Shown: positions 25,256 through 34,981, counted from the stretch's first letter. The stretch: 64,000 bases of DNA from Bradyrhizobium guangzhouense (GCF_004114955.1 NZ_CP030053.1:1736001-1800000), one strand, 5' to 3'. Made by a program: numbers and translations. The notes: generated by a model from the sequence alone, not told the origin.

Positions 25256-25371
25256 CGTCATTGCGAGCGTAGCGACTTGTCCGCCGAAGCCTTAGCGAAG
25301 GCGGAAGCAATCCAGAATCTCTCCGCAGTTACAGTCTGGATTGCTTCGTCGCAAGGGCTCCTGCAATGACG
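25256..25371. repeat. Dispersed palindromic repeat, family A, with a nested 30-bp insertion
   Basis: The family A outer arms are intact, but bases 25276-25305 are an extra 30 bp absent from the other five copies. The insert is itself palindromic (TCCGCC to GGCGGA). The right arm also lacks the CG of CTCCTCGCAATGACG. Confidence 0.85.
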
Positions 25372-25422
25372 GGGAGAGGCCGCCCATGATGACATTATGC
25401 ACCTGTTTTGCCCGACGGCACA

Positions 25423-25450
25423 AGCAATTTTCTGTAAAAACGAAATTGCT
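25423..25450. terminator. Stem-loop downstream of the RND pump gene
   Basis: AGCAATTT and AAATTGCT form a perfect 8-bp stem with a 12-base loop, 42 bp past the stop of the leftward RND pump gene. There is no T-run on that strand. The surrounding segment (about 25395-25490) resembles a further dispersed intergenic sequence I associate with Bradyrhizobium, but there is no second copy in this window. Confidence 0.35.
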
Positions 25451-25491
25451 CGCGCTTTTCAACCGCATCCCTACTGTGCATGGGGTTGTTT

Positions 25492-28400
25492 TCAGGACTT
25501 CACCTCCGCAGCGGCCACCGCCTTCGGCGCCTTCCGCTGCTCCAGCCAGTTTTCGAACCGCTGCACCACCACGAAGAAGGCCGGCACGAACAGCACGGCG
25601 AGGCAGGTCGAGGCCAGCATGCCCGAGAACACCGTGATGCCGATCGACTTGCGCGCGCTGGCGCCGGCGCCGGTCGCGATCACCAGCGGCACCACGCCGA
25701 GGATGAAGGCGAACGAGGTCATCAGGATCGGGCGGAAGCGGGCGCGCGCCGCCTCGATCGCGCTTTCCAGCACGGGCTTGCCGTCGCGGCCGTGCAGCTC
25801 GAGCCCGACCTCGACGATCAGGATCGCGTTCTTGGCCGACAGCGCGATCAGGAGGATCAGGCCGATCTGGCAATAGAGGTTGTTGTCGATCTTGAGGCCC
25901 GAGAGGATCAGCGTCGGCCCGAGCAGCGACAGCGGCACGGCGAGGATCACCGAGATCGGCGCGTACCAGCTCTCATACTGGCCGGCGAGCACGAGATAGA
26001 CCAGCAGCATGGCAAGGCCGAACACCCAGTAGATCTGGTTGGAGACCGCCTTCTCCTGGTAGGACATCGCCGTCCATTCGTAGCCCGTGCCCGGCGGCAG
26101 CGTCTTGTCGGCGATCTCCTCCATCAGCTGCAGCGCCTGGCCCGACGAATAGCCCTGCGCCGGCAGGCCGACGCTGGTGGAGGACGGATAGAGATTGTAG
26201 AGGCTGATCAGCGAGGGTCCCGTCACCGGCGTGATGGTGGCGACGGTGCCGATCGGGATCATGTCGCCGTTCTGGTTGCGCACCTGCATGTTGGCGATGT
26301 CGCGCTCGGTGACGCGGAACGACGGATCGGCCTGCGTGTAGACCTGGAACACGCGGCCGAACTTGTTGAACTGGTTGACGAAGGACGAGCCGAGATAGGT
26401 CGACAGCGCCGAGAACACCGCATCCGTCGTCACGTGCAGGGTCTGGGTCTTGACGCGGTCGATCTCGACATTGAATTGCGGAACGGCCGAGCGGAACGAG
26501 GACGAGACACGCTGCAGCGCGCTCTGGCTCTGGGCGTTCGAGACCATCGCGGCGGTGATGGCCTGCAGCTTGGCGAAGTCGCTGTTGCCGTCGCGGAGCT
26601 CGACCTGCATCGAGAAGCCGGCCGCATTGCCGATGCCCTGGATCGGCGGCGGCGGCAGCACCAGCGTGCGCGCCTCCATGATGGTGGCGACCCTGTCGTT
26701 GAGGCCGTAGACCAGCGAGCGCAGATCCTCGCCTTTGCCGCGCGCGGACCAGTCCTTCAGGATGATGTAGGCGACGCCCGCATTGGCCAGGCTGGCGCTG
26801 TTGTCGAGCGCCGAGATGCCGGCGATGGTGATGACCTGCTGGACGCCGGGCGTGTCCTTGATGATGTCGGCGGCCCGGTCCAGCACCTTCTGGGTTCGCT
26901 CCAGCGAGGCGCCATCGGGGAGCTGCACGGCTGCGATCAGATAGCCCTGGTCCTCGATCGGCAGGAAGCCGGTCGGCACCCGTGACAGGCCGTAGCCGCT
27001 GAGCCCGATCACAACGAGCGCGAACGCGACGGAGAACGTCGCGTGCTTCACCAGGAACGTGATCAGCCGCGTGTAGCCCCGCTCGACCTTGTCATAGACG
27101 GCGTTGAAGCCGCGGTAGAAGAAGTTGCGCTGCTCCGGCGGCACCGCCGGCCGCAGCCACAGCGCGCATTGCGTCGGCTTCAAGGTTGCGGCGTTGATGG
27201 CGGATAGAAGCGCGGTCGCCGCGATCACCAGCGCGAATTGCGAATAGATCCGCCCGGTGAGGCCGGCGAGGAACGAGGCCGGCAGGAACACCGAGATCAG
27301 CACCAGGGTGATGCCGACGATCGGCGCGAACAGCTGGTCCATCGCCTTGATCGAGGCGTCGTGCCCGTTCATGCCCTGCTCGATATTGTGCGCCGCGCCT
27401 TCCACCACGACGATGGCGTCGTCGACGACGATGCCGATCGCCAGCACGATCGCAAACAGTGTCGACATGTTGATGGTGAAGCCGAGCGCCGCCATCGCGG
27501 CGAAGGCGCCGATGATGGTCACGGGCACCGTGGTCGCCGGCACCAGCATCGCGCGCCAGTCCTGCAGGAACACGAGGATCACGACCAGTACGAGGAGGCC
27601 CGCCTCGATCAGGGTCATGTAGACCTCATGGACCGAGGCGTTGACGAATTTCGTGGTGTCGAATGGCGTGTCGTACTTAATCCCCTCCGGAAAGCGCTTG
27701 GCGAGCTCGACCATCTTCTTCTCGACGGCCTGTTCGACTTGAAGCGCGTTGGCGCCGGGCGACTGGAACACGCCGATGCCGGTGGCAGGCTGCTTGTTGA
27801 GGGAGAAGATCTGGCTGTAGGTCTGCGCGCCGAGCTCGACCCAGCCGACGTCGCGCACGCGCGTGACGTCGCCGCTCGTGCCCGTCTTGACGATGATGTT
27901 CTCGAACTGCGTGGTGTCCTCGAGCCGGCCGTTGACGTTGAGCGTGTACTGGAACGCCTGTCCGGGCGGCGTCGGCGGCGCGCCGACCTGTCCGGCCGAG
28001 ACCTGCTGGCTCTGCTGCTGGATCGCCTGGATGACGTCCTGCGGCACGAGCCCGCGCGCTTGCAGCTTGTTCGGATCGAGCCAGATCCGCATCGAATACT
28101 GGCCGGCGCCGAACACCGTCACGTTGCCGACGCCGGGCAGGCGGGATAGCTCGTCGCGGATGTTGATGGTGGCGTAGTTGCTCAGGTAAAGGCTGTCGAA
28201 CCGGGAGTCCGGCGAGGTCAGCGTCACGAACAGCAGGATCGAGGTCGATTTCTTCTGGACGGTAACGCCCTGGTTCTGCACCGACTGCGGCAATTGCGAC
28301 AGCGCGCTGGAGACGCGGTTCTGCACCAGCACCTGCGCGAAATTCAGATCGGTTCCGATCTTGAAGGTCACCGTCAGCGTGTAGGTGCCGTCGGATCCGC

Positions 28401-28647
28401 TGTAGGACTGCATGTAGAGCATGTCCTCGACGCCGTTGACCTGCTGCTCGATCGGCAGCGCGACGGTGTCGATCACGGTCTTGGCGCTGGCGCCGGGATA
28501 GCGCGTCGTCACCTGCACCGTCGGCGGCACCACATCGGGATATTGCGCGATCGCGAGGTTGAACAGCGCCACGCCGCCGATCAGGATCATCAGGACCGCG
28601 ATGACGTTCGAGAGGACCGGCCGCTCGATGAAGAATTTTGAGATCAT
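25492..28647 (-). CDS. RND multidrug efflux pump, inner-membrane permease (HAE1 family)
   Basis: 1051 residues, the AcrB/MexB size. It starts MISKFFIERPVLSNVIAVL, a classic RND start, with twelve expected membrane helices and two large periplasmic loops. The proton-relay aspartate pair is in AIGIVVDDAIVVVE, and the second-half signature is ALSAKNAILIVE. It would export hydrophobic or amphiphilic drugs using the proton gradient. The adaptor gene lies 11 bp upstream. No outer-membrane TolC-type gene or TetR regulator is adjacent, so the third component must come from elsewhere. Confidence 0.95.
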   Translation of the reverse strand: MISKFFIERPVLSNVIAVLMILIGGVALFNLAIAQYPDVVPPTVQVTTRYPGASAKTVIDTVALPIEQQVNGVEDMLYMQSYSGSDGTYTLTVTFKIGTDLNFAQVLVQNRVSSALSQLPQSVQNQGVTVQKKSTSILLFVTLTSPDSRFDSLYLSNYATINIRDELSRLPGVGNVTVFGAGQYSMRIWLDPNKLQARGLVPQDVIQAIQQQSQQVSAGQVGAPPTPPGQAFQYTLNVNGRLEDTTQFENIIVKTGTSGDVTRVRDVGWVELGAQTYSQIFSLNKQPATGIGVFQSPGANALQVEQAVEKKMVELAKRFPEGIKYDTPFDTTKFVNASVHEVYMTLIEAGLLVLVVILVFLQDWRAMLVPATTVPVTIIGAFAAMAALGFTINMSTLFAIVLAIGIVVDDAIVVVEGAAHNIEQGMNGHDASIKAMDQLFAPIVGITLVLISVFLPASFLAGLTGRIYSQFALVIAATALLSAINAATLKPTQCALWLRPAVPPEQRNFFYRGFNAVYDKVERGYTRLITFLVKHATFSVAFALVVIGLSGYGLSRVPTGFLPIEDQGYLIAAVQLPDGASLERTQKVLDRAADIIKDTPGVQQVITIAGISALDNSASLANAGVAYIILKDWSARGKGEDLRSLVYGLNDRVATIMEARTLVLPPPPIQGIGNAAGFSMQVELRDGNSDFAKLQAITAAMVSNAQSQSALQRVSSSFRSAVPQFNVEIDRVKTQTLHVTTDAVFSALSTYLGSSFVNQFNKFGRVFQVYTQADPSFRVTERDIANMQVRNQNGDMIPIGTVATITPVTGPSLISLYNLYPSSTSVGLPAQGYSSGQALQLMEEIADKTLPPGTGYEWTAMSYQEKAVSNQIYWVFGLAMLLVYLVLAGQYESWYAPISVILAVPLSLLGPTLILSGLKIDNNLYCQIGLILLIALSAKNAILIVEVGLELHGRDGKPVLESAIEAARARFRPILMTSFAFILGVVPLVIATGAGASARKSIGITVFSGMLASTCLAVLFVPAFFVVVQRFENWLEQRKAPKAVAAAEVKS

Positions 28648-28658
28648 GGCCGGCGCTC

Positions 28659-29852
28659 CTACTTGGCAGACGCCTGCGGCTGCTCGATCTTGGTCAGTTG
28701 CGGGTCGATCTTCTGGCCCGGGATCACGCGCAGCAGCCCCGCAATGATCACGCGGTCGTCGGGCTGCAGGCCGCTCTCGATCACGCGCAGGCCATTGTCG
28801 GCGGGTCCGGTCTGCACCTTGCGCTGTTCGACGACGTTGTCCTTGTTGGCCACCAGCAGATAGCGGCCGCCCTGGTCGCTGCCGAGCGCGGTGTCGGGGA
28901 CGAGCAGGGCGTTCTTGTCCTGGTCGAAGGGCACGCGGACCCGGACGAAATAGCCTGGGAGCAGCACCCGCTTGTCGTTGGGGACGACGCCGCGCACGGC
29001 GAGCGTGCCGGTCGAGGTGTTGAGGGTCGGCGCGACATAGTCGAGCCTGCCTTCATGCGGATATCCGGTCTCGGTCTGCAGGCCGACCTCGATCGGGAAT
29101 TGCTTGAGGTCGGCGGCAGTCAGTCCGCGCCGCTGCGCCTCGGCGCGGATGCGCAGCACGTCCTGCTCGTTGACGGTGAAGTTGACCCAGATCGGGTCCA
29201 TCGCAACGATGGTCGCAAGCTGCGTCGGGGAGGAGACGCCGACGAGCTCACCGATCGAGACCATATGCGCGCTGACGATGCCGTCGAACGGCGCGCTCAC
29301 TTTGGTATAGCTGTAGTTGAGCTCGGCAATCCTGGTGTTGGCCTGGGCCTGCTGGAGGTTGGCCTGGGCGTTGTCGCGGGTCGACGTCGAGGTGTCCAGC
29401 GTCGCCTGCGAGACCGCCTGGCGCTGCACCAGATCGACCTGCCGCTTGTAGTCGGCCTCGGCCTGCCTGAGCGAGGCCTGCGCTCCGGCCTCGGCGGCCT
29501 GCGCCTGATCGAGCTTCAGCTTGTAGGTCTCGGGCTCGATCGTGAACAGCTGGGTGCCCTGCTTGACGAAGGTGCCGTCGGTGTAGTCGATGGTTTGCAG
29601 AAAACCTTGCACGCGCGCGACGAGATCGACGCTCTTGATCGGCGCGGTGTTGCCGGTGGCCTCGACATAGCGCGTCACCGAGCGCTGTATGGGTGTGGCG
29701 ACGTCGACCTTCGGTGGCGGGGGCGCCACGAAAGTGTTCTTGTCCTCGCAGCCGGCCAGCGCCATCACGGCGACCGCGGCGGTCAGAGCCCGCCCGATAT
29801 GCTTCCGCGCGCCGTGAAATTGTGCGGGATGGACGGAGTACGCTGAGGTCAT
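28659..29852 (-). CDS. RND efflux periplasmic adaptor lipoprotein (MFP)
   Basis: About 397 residues. A lipobox (VMALAGC, Cys35) marks a lipoprotein. The hairpin region is rich in coiled-coil (LKLDQAQAAEAGAQASLRQA, then QANLQQAQANTRIAELNYSYTKVSAPFDG), seen here as AQANLQQAQANTRIAEL and YTKVSAPFDGIV. Lipoyl halves flank it, with VDLVARVQGFLQTIDYTDG before it. The chosen ATG at 29852 gives a normal signal sequence; an in-frame ATG at 29936 is possible but adds a poor leader. It forms an operon with the pump gene 11 bp downstream. Confidence 0.92.
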   Translation of the reverse strand: MTSAYSVHPAQFHGARKHIGRALTAAVAVMALAGCEDKNTFVAPPPPKVDVATPIQRSVTRYVEATGNTAPIKSVDLVARVQGFLQTIDYTDGTFVKQGTQLFTIEPETYKLKLDQAQAAEAGAQASLRQAEADYKRQVDLVQRQAVSQATLDTSTSTRDNAQANLQQAQANTRIAELNYSYTKVSAPFDGIVSAHMVSIGELVGVSSPTQLATIVAMDPIWVNFTVNEQDVLRIRAEAQRRGLTAADLKQFPIEVGLQTETGYPHEGRLDYVAPTLNTSTGTLAVRGVVPNDKRVLLPGYFVRVRVPFDQDKNALLVPDTALGSDQGGRYLLVANKDNVVEQRKVQTGPADNGLRVIESGLQPDDRVIIAGLLRVIPGQKIDPQLTKIEQPQASAK

Positions 29853-30090
29853 TCGGTGGCCCCCGATGATTGTCTGTCGGTGCGGCAGGCTACCAACAAT
29901 TGCCGGGCCGTGGAACACCATAGCCATGGCAGTCACGGCCCTTGCACTGCAAACATCGGCGTGCTGTCAGATGGCCTGAAAGACGAGATCGCGCCGACGA
30001 GCAAGCCGCGTGTTGCGATTGCAGTCGGCCCGGCGGGCGTCCGTAAATTCCGGTCCCGACAACCGCGCAATGGGGTCTTTGCGTCAAACT

Positions 30091-30106
30091 GACACAGCTC
30101 TGTCAC
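30091..30106. promoter_or_regulatory. 16-bp near-palindrome in the divergent region before the phosphoesterase gene
   Basis: TGACACAGCTCTGTCA is symmetric except for one pair. It lies 47 bp upstream of the phosphoesterase start, in the 300-bp region (29853-30152) shared with the efflux operon. It could be an operator for either transcript; no regulator gene is adjacent. The rest of the region shows nothing I can name. Confidence 0.35.
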
Positions 30107-30152
30107 TCGTGATCGCTAGGGTCGCGCCGTCACTCCTTCGGGGCAAGCAAAG

Positions 30153-31859
30153 ATGAAATCCAAATTTTTGACGTCGGCTGCGATTTTCGCGGCCGCGACG
30201 ACACTTGCGTGCAGCATTCCGGTGCTCGCCAACGATTTCGACCGGGACCATGATCACGACCTGTTTCACCGGCATCCGCATGACATGCATACGGAAACGC
30301 CGATCAAGCATCTCGTGATCATCTTCAACGAGAACCGCTCGTTCGACCATTATTTCGCGACCTATCCGAACGCGGCCAATCCGTCGGGCTCGATTGCCTT
30401 CGTGCCGAAGCCGCATACGCCGAAGGTCAACAACCTCGCCAACGCCAATCTCCTGGTGAACAACCCGAACAACAATCCGGCCAACGGCACCGGTGCAACC
30501 GATCCATTCCGGCTCGATCGCACTCAGGCCAATACGCGCTCGCAGAACCACGCCTATACGCCCGAGCAGCAGGCCGTCGACAACGGCAAGGACGATCTGT
30601 TTCCGAAATACACTGGTCGCGGCACTGCCGGCGGCGCCGGCGCGTTCGGCACCAACGGCCAGGTGATGGGCTATTTCGACGGCAACACCACCACGGCCCT
30701 CTGGAACTACGCCCAGCATTTCTCGATGAGCGACAATGCCTGGACCGACACCTTTGGGCCCTCGACGCCGGGTGCGCTTGAGGTGGTCTCGGGTCAGACC
30801 AACGGTGCCGTCAACATCGTCGGCACGACGTCGTCAATTGCCGACGGCCAGGGTGGCCTGACGCTGATCGGCGACACCGATCCGGCCTACGACTCCTGCT
30901 CGAGCACGACCAGCACCGTTCTGATGACCAGCAAGAACATCGGCGACCTGCTCAATGACGAGCACGTCAGCTGGGGCAGCTTCATGGGCGGCTTCGACCT
31001 GACGCTGAAGAACGCCAACGGCACGACCGGTTGCGCACGCAGCACCTTGTCGACCGTCGTGGGTGCCGCGACTGCGGACTATATCCCGCACCACGCCTGG
31101 TTCCAGTACTACAAGTCGACCGCCAACCCGACCCACGCCCGCCCGAGCTCGGTCCATGCGATCGGCCATACCTATGCTGCGGATCACAAAACTCTCGATC
31201 CGGCCAACCACGCCTACGATCTCGAGGACTTCTACGCCGCGGTGAAGGCGGGCCATCTTCCGGCCGTGTCCTATATCAAGATGCCGGCCTATCAGGACGG
31301 TCATGCCGGATATTCCGACCCGCTCGACGAGCAGGCCGGCAATGTCGAGCTGATCAACTTCCTGCAGAAGCAGCCGGAATGGCGCGAGACCGCCGTCATC
31401 ATCACCTATGACGACTCCGACGGCTGGTACGACCACCAATACCTCGCGCCGAAGAGCGCCTCCTATGATCCGGCTGCCGATCAGGTCAACGGTCCGGGCC
31501 TGTGCGGCCTCGGCTCGGCCAAGCAGCCGGCACCGAATGGCCTCAACGGCAAGCCGGTGAACGGCCGCTGCGGTCCAGGCACCCGCATCCCCTTCATCGT
31601 GGTCTCGCCCTACGCCAAGACCAACCACGTGAGCCGCACTTACATCTCGCAGGCGTCCATCGTGCGGTTCATCGAGGACAACTGGCTGCACGGCAAGCGT
31701 CTGGGTGGCGGCGCGTTCGATGCGACCTCGGGATCGATCATGGACCTGTTCGACTTCGATCAGGATCATAGCCACGACTTCCGCACCGACGCGCTGTTCC
31801 TCGATCCGACCGCCGGCACGGTGATCGTCAGCCCGCCGGACGAACACCACCATCACTAG
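30153..31859 (+). CDS. Secreted histidine-rich phosphoesterase (phospholipase C/acid phosphatase family)
   Basis: 568 residues with a signal peptide (MKSKFLTSAAIFAAATTLA, cleavage near VLA-N). The family motif IKHLVIIFNENRSFDHYFAT contains the ENRSFDHYF active-site signature of PF04185 phosphoesterases. ITYDDSDGWYDHQY and RIPFIVVSPYAK are the later metal- and phosphate-binding segments. It probably hydrolyses phosphate esters or phospholipids in the periplasm. Both ends of the mature protein are unusually rich in His and Asp (DRDHDHDLFHRHPHD and the C-terminal DEHHHH). It is followed after 8 bp by a di-heme peroxidase gene. Confidence 0.88.
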   Translation: MKSKFLTSAAIFAAATTLACSIPVLANDFDRDHDHDLFHRHPHDMHTETPIKHLVIIFNENRSFDHYFATYPNAANPSGSIAFVPKPHTPKVNNLANANLLVNNPNNNPANGTGATDPFRLDRTQANTRSQNHAYTPEQQAVDNGKDDLFPKYTGRGTAGGAGAFGTNGQVMGYFDGNTTTALWNYAQHFSMSDNAWTDTFGPSTPGALEVVSGQTNGAVNIVGTTSSIADGQGGLTLIGDTDPAYDSCSSTTSTVLMTSKNIGDLLNDEHVSWGSFMGGFDLTLKNANGTTGCARSTLSTVVGAATADYIPHHAWFQYYKSTANPTHARPSSVHAIGHTYAADHKTLDPANHAYDLEDFYAAVKAGHLPAVSYIKMPAYQDGHAGYSDPLDEQAGNVELINFLQKQPEWRETAVIITYDDSDGWYDHQYLAPKSASYDPAADQVNGPGLCGLGSAKQPAPNGLNGKPVNGRCGPGTRIPFIVVSPYAKTNHVSRTYISQASIVRFIEDNWLHGKRLGGGAFDATSGSIMDLFDFDQDHSHDFRTDALFLDPTAGTVIVSPPDEHHHH

Positions 31860-31867
31860 GACGTCAT

Positions 31868-33211
31868 ATGCACAGCCGCACTTTGTGGCTCCTTGGCGCC
31901 GGCCTGCTCTCGTTGGCCGGCGCTGTTTTTGCGGCCGAGACGCGAGGAGTGGCCGAGGCGACGCCGTCGGGGCTCAACCCGAACCCGGTTCATCTCTATC
32001 GCCCGCCTGTCGAGCCGCTCTCCGCGATGGCGCAGCTTGGCAAGGCGATCTTCTTCGACGCGTCGTTGTCCTCGTCAGGCGTGCTGTCCTGCGCATCCTG
32101 CCACAGTCCGGATCACGCCTACGGCCCGCCGAACGACGGCCCGGTGATGCTCGGCGGCGCCGACCTCTTGCGGCAAGGCGCGCGCGCCGTTCCGTCGCTG
32201 ACCTATCTGGAGCGCCACCCGAATTTCAGCATCGGCCCTGAAAAAGCCGACGACGACAACGTTATGGATCTGGCGCAGATGGCGGCGCTCGGCCAGCAGG
32301 CCGTGCGCACGACCAAGACCGCGGGCGGCAGCGGTGCCTCGGCGAACATGGTGCCGCAAGGGGGGCTGTTCTGGGACGGTCGCGCCGACACGTTGCAAGA
32401 CCAGGCGCTCTTCCCGTTGCTCGATCCCAACGAGATGGACGGCGGCAGTGCCGAGATCGTGGCGGGCAAGCTGCGCAGCGCGCCTTACGCCCAGCGTTTC
32501 GTCGAATTGTTCGGCGCCGGCGTGATGAGAAATCAGCGGCTTCTGATCGCCGAGGCGATGTTCGCGGTCGCGCGCTACCAGGTGGAAGAGGGGAGTTTCC
32601 ATCCCTACAGCAGCAAGTATGATTATTGGCTTGAAGGCAAGGCGCGACTCTCCGAGAACGAGTTGCGCGGCCTGCAATTGTTCAACGATCCCGACAAGGC
32701 CAATTGCGCCGGTTGCCACACCTCGGCGCCGTCCCGCGATGGCTTGCCGCCGCTCTTCACCGATCACCAATACGAGGCGCTGGGCGCGCCACGCAATGCC
32801 GCGCTGGCCGGCAATGGGGATCCCGACTATTTCGACCTCGGCGTCTGCGGGCCGCATCGAACCGACATGACCGAACAGACGCAATATTGCGGCATGTTCC
32901 TGACGCCGACGCTCCGCAACACCGCGACGCGTCGCGCCTTCTTCCACAACGGCGTCTTCAAGACGCTCGAGCAGGTGCTCGACTTCTACAATTTCCGCGA
33001 CACAAATCCGGAAAAGGTATTTCCGCGCGCGGCCGACGGCACGGCGCGGAAATTTGACGACCTGCCTGAAAAATATCACGCCAATGTCGATGTCACCGAT
33101 CCGCCCTTCGATCGCCATCTCGGCGACAAGCCGGCGATGACGGAGCAGGACGAGGCCGACATCATCGCGTTCCTGAAAACGCTGACGGACGGGTACAGGG
33201 TGGAGAACTGA
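31868..33211 (+). CDS. Di-heme cytochrome c peroxidase / MauG-like protein
   Basis: 447 residues with a signal peptide ending near AVFA. Two c-type heme sites are visible, CASCH (Cys75-His79) and CAGCH (Cys280-His284), as in CcpA and MauG. Family segments LGKAIFFDASLSSSGVLSC, then WDGRADTLQDQA and TPTLRNTATRRAFFHNGVF are present. It would reduce peroxide or perform a post-translational oxidation in the periplasm; the absence of an obvious electron donor nearby leaves this open. It is cotranscribed with the phosphoesterase. Confidence 0.9.
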   Translation: MHSRTLWLLGAGLLSLAGAVFAAETRGVAEATPSGLNPNPVHLYRPPVEPLSAMAQLGKAIFFDASLSSSGVLSCASCHSPDHAYGPPNDGPVMLGGADLLRQGARAVPSLTYLERHPNFSIGPEKADDDNVMDLAQMAALGQQAVRTTKTAGGSGASANMVPQGGLFWDGRADTLQDQALFPLLDPNEMDGGSAEIVAGKLRSAPYAQRFVELFGAGVMRNQRLLIAEAMFAVARYQVEEGSFHPYSSKYDYWLEGKARLSENELRGLQLFNDPDKANCAGCHTSAPSRDGLPPLFTDHQYEALGAPRNAALAGNGDPDYFDLGVCGPHRTDMTEQTQYCGMFLTPTLRNTATRRAFFHNGVFKTLEQVLDFYNFRDTNPEKVFPRAADGTARKFDDLPEKYHANVDVTDPPFDRHLGDKPAMTEQDEADIIAFLKTLTDGYRVEN

Positions 33212-33232
33212 CGCTCTCCGCTGACGCGAGCC

Positions 33233-33874
33233 CTACAATCCCGGTGATCTCGCTGCCCAGGCCTTGGTGGCCTGGCAGCTGTTCATCGCTCGGGCGTAGG
33301 CAGGACGTGCCGTGGTACGGGCGAGATAGTCCCGCTCGACAGGTCCGGGGACGTAGTTGCCCGTCCGCAGGCCGAGCAAGAGGGCGTAGCTCACTGAGAT
33401 ATCGGCAGCAGTGAAGCGGTCGCCGGCAAGATAGGGGCAATCTGCAAGGCGGCGGACGACCAATCCCAGCCGGCTCTCGAAGGTTTCGGCTGCCCAGCGG
33501 GTCACCCGGGCATTTCGCTCGGCTTCGGGCGCCAGGTTGCGACCGATCAAGACTGTATTCATCGGCCCGGCAAGCCCCGCCTCACCCAAATGGAGAAATT
33601 GCAGATAGGAAGCGAAGGCGGGATCATCAGGGGCAACGGCAAGCGAACCTGAACCGTGGCGGGCGAGCAGATATTCAAGAATCGCGATCGATTCGACCAT
33701 GACCGTCTCGCCGTCCTGCAGCGCGGGAATGAAGCCGGCAGGGTTGATCGCAAGGAAATCGCGATCGTTCTCGACGGCGAACAGATCAACCGGGCGCAGC
33801 CGATAGGCCATTCCTAGTTCCTCGAGCAACCAAACCACGCGGAAGCCACGACCTTCGCCATAGACGGTGAGCAT
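33233..33874 (-). CDS. Glutathione S-transferase family protein
   Basis: 213 residues. The thioredoxin-like N-terminal domain (MLTVYGEGRGFRVVWLLEELG, given here as GRGFRVVWLLEELGM) includes the cis-Pro GFIPALQDGETVMVESIAILEYL, seen as IPALQDG and MVESIAILEYL. The helical C-terminal domain contains YLAGDRFTAADISVSYAL. No specific substrate can be assigned. It converges on the di-heme peroxidase gene 21 bp away. Confidence 0.88.
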   Translation of the reverse strand: MLTVYGEGRGFRVVWLLEELGMAYRLRPVDLFAVENDRDFLAINPAGFIPALQDGETVMVESIAILEYLLARHGSGSLAVAPDDPAFASYLQFLHLGEAGLAGPMNTVLIGRNLAPEAERNARVTRWAAETFESRLGLVVRRLADCPYLAGDRFTAADISVSYALLLGLRTGNYVPGPVERDYLARTTARPAYARAMNSCQATKAWAARSPGL

Positions 33875-33916
33875 AGTTAAGCGTTCCTGGATTGGGCTGC
33901 TTTATGGGTGCGCAAC

Positions 33917-34981
33917 CTAGCGCGGCCTGATCTCCGCATATTTCACCATCGCCTTGTCGAACTTCCGCTTGAACAGCCACATCGCGCCCAAGATCTCGCG
34001 GAAGCTGGCCGAGCTTCGCGCCCGGTCGACCTTGCCGAAGGCGAAGATGCTGTTGTTGCGCAAGTGCTTCATGATGGTGGGATTGGACACCCTGTAGTTC
34101 AACAGGTCGCCCGACTTCAGTGCGGACCGCGTCGGCGTCGGGATGATCTGGATCAGCTCGAACAGCTTCATCTGCTCGATCGGATCGGGCAGCGTCTTCA
34201 CGATCGCAGGGATCTCGGCAAACAGTTCCGCATGCGCGTTCATGAGGCCGTCGCGCACGTTGGTCCAGTGATTGAAACGGCGGTCGGTTCCGCGGGACCG
34301 CGCCTCTTCCTTGTCGTCGCGCGCGTTCAATGCGGGATCGGCGGCCGCGATCGTGCCCTTGATCGCCTCCCATTTGCGCTGGCCGTTGCGGTCTTCGGAC
34401 GGGCCGGTCTGCAGGCTGCCCATATAGGTGTTCGAGCGTGCGTTGCGGACGTTCTGCTTGCCGTTCGTTTCGGCATAGAAGAGCCCCAGGCTGATGCGGC
34501 CCGCGGCCTCGGCGTCAGCAGGTGCAAGCCCTTTGGCGCGCGCAATCGCGGCTCCGAGATCGACGACGTCCTTGAACGGTGTCGGCGAATTCTGTGCGCT
34601 CGCGGGCGGTGCCTCCATGATCTCGAAGACATCAGCGTATTCGTCGACCAGCGGCTCGATCGCGGCGTCGAAATAGGCCGGTGGGATCCCGAATTTGTTC
34701 GGCCTGCCGATCCGCGACGGCATGGCGTCGGTCAGATCCTTGTAGGTGCTGATGACGGCGACGCGCGCGAGATAGAGCGCCTGGCCCGGCAGGTTCGGCA
34801 GCTTCTGCTTCGCCTCGATCTGGTTGCGCCGCTCGGCCAGGATCGACTTGAAATCGCCGAGCGCGTGCTCGTAGGCGGCGAGCGCGTCGGACTGCGCCGG
34901 CGTCGGTGCGCCTTGTCCCCGAGCGGGCGTCATAAGCAACAGGGCCAGCGCCGCAGCGGCGGCATAACATCGTGTTTGCAT
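33917..34981 (-). CDS. Secreted hypothetical protein
   Basis: 354 residues starting MQTRCYAAAAALALLLMTPARG, a signal peptide. The mature part is mostly helical and basic with no recognised domain; segments such as YEHALGDFKSILAERRNQIEAK and NHWTNVRDGLMNAHAELFAEIP recur in Bradyrhizobium proteins of unknown function. The frame is open further upstream, but the signal peptide fixes the start. It is 42 bp upstream of the GST gene on the same strand. Confidence 0.65.
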   Translation of the reverse strand: MQTRCYAAAAALALLLMTPARGQGAPTPAQSDALAAYEHALGDFKSILAERRNQIEAKQKLPNLPGQALYLARVAVISTYKDLTDAMPSRIGRPNKFGIPPAYFDAAIEPLVDEYADVFEIMEAPPASAQNSPTPFKDVVDLGAAIARAKGLAPADAEAAGRISLGLFYAETNGKQNVRNARSNTYMGSLQTGPSEDRNGQRKWEAIKGTIAAADPALNARDDKEEARSRGTDRRFNHWTNVRDGLMNAHAELFAEIPAIVKTLPDPIEQMKLFELIQIIPTPTRSALKSGDLLNYRVSNPTIMKHLRNNSIFAFGKVDRARSSASFREILGAMWLFKRKFDKAMVKYAEIRPR

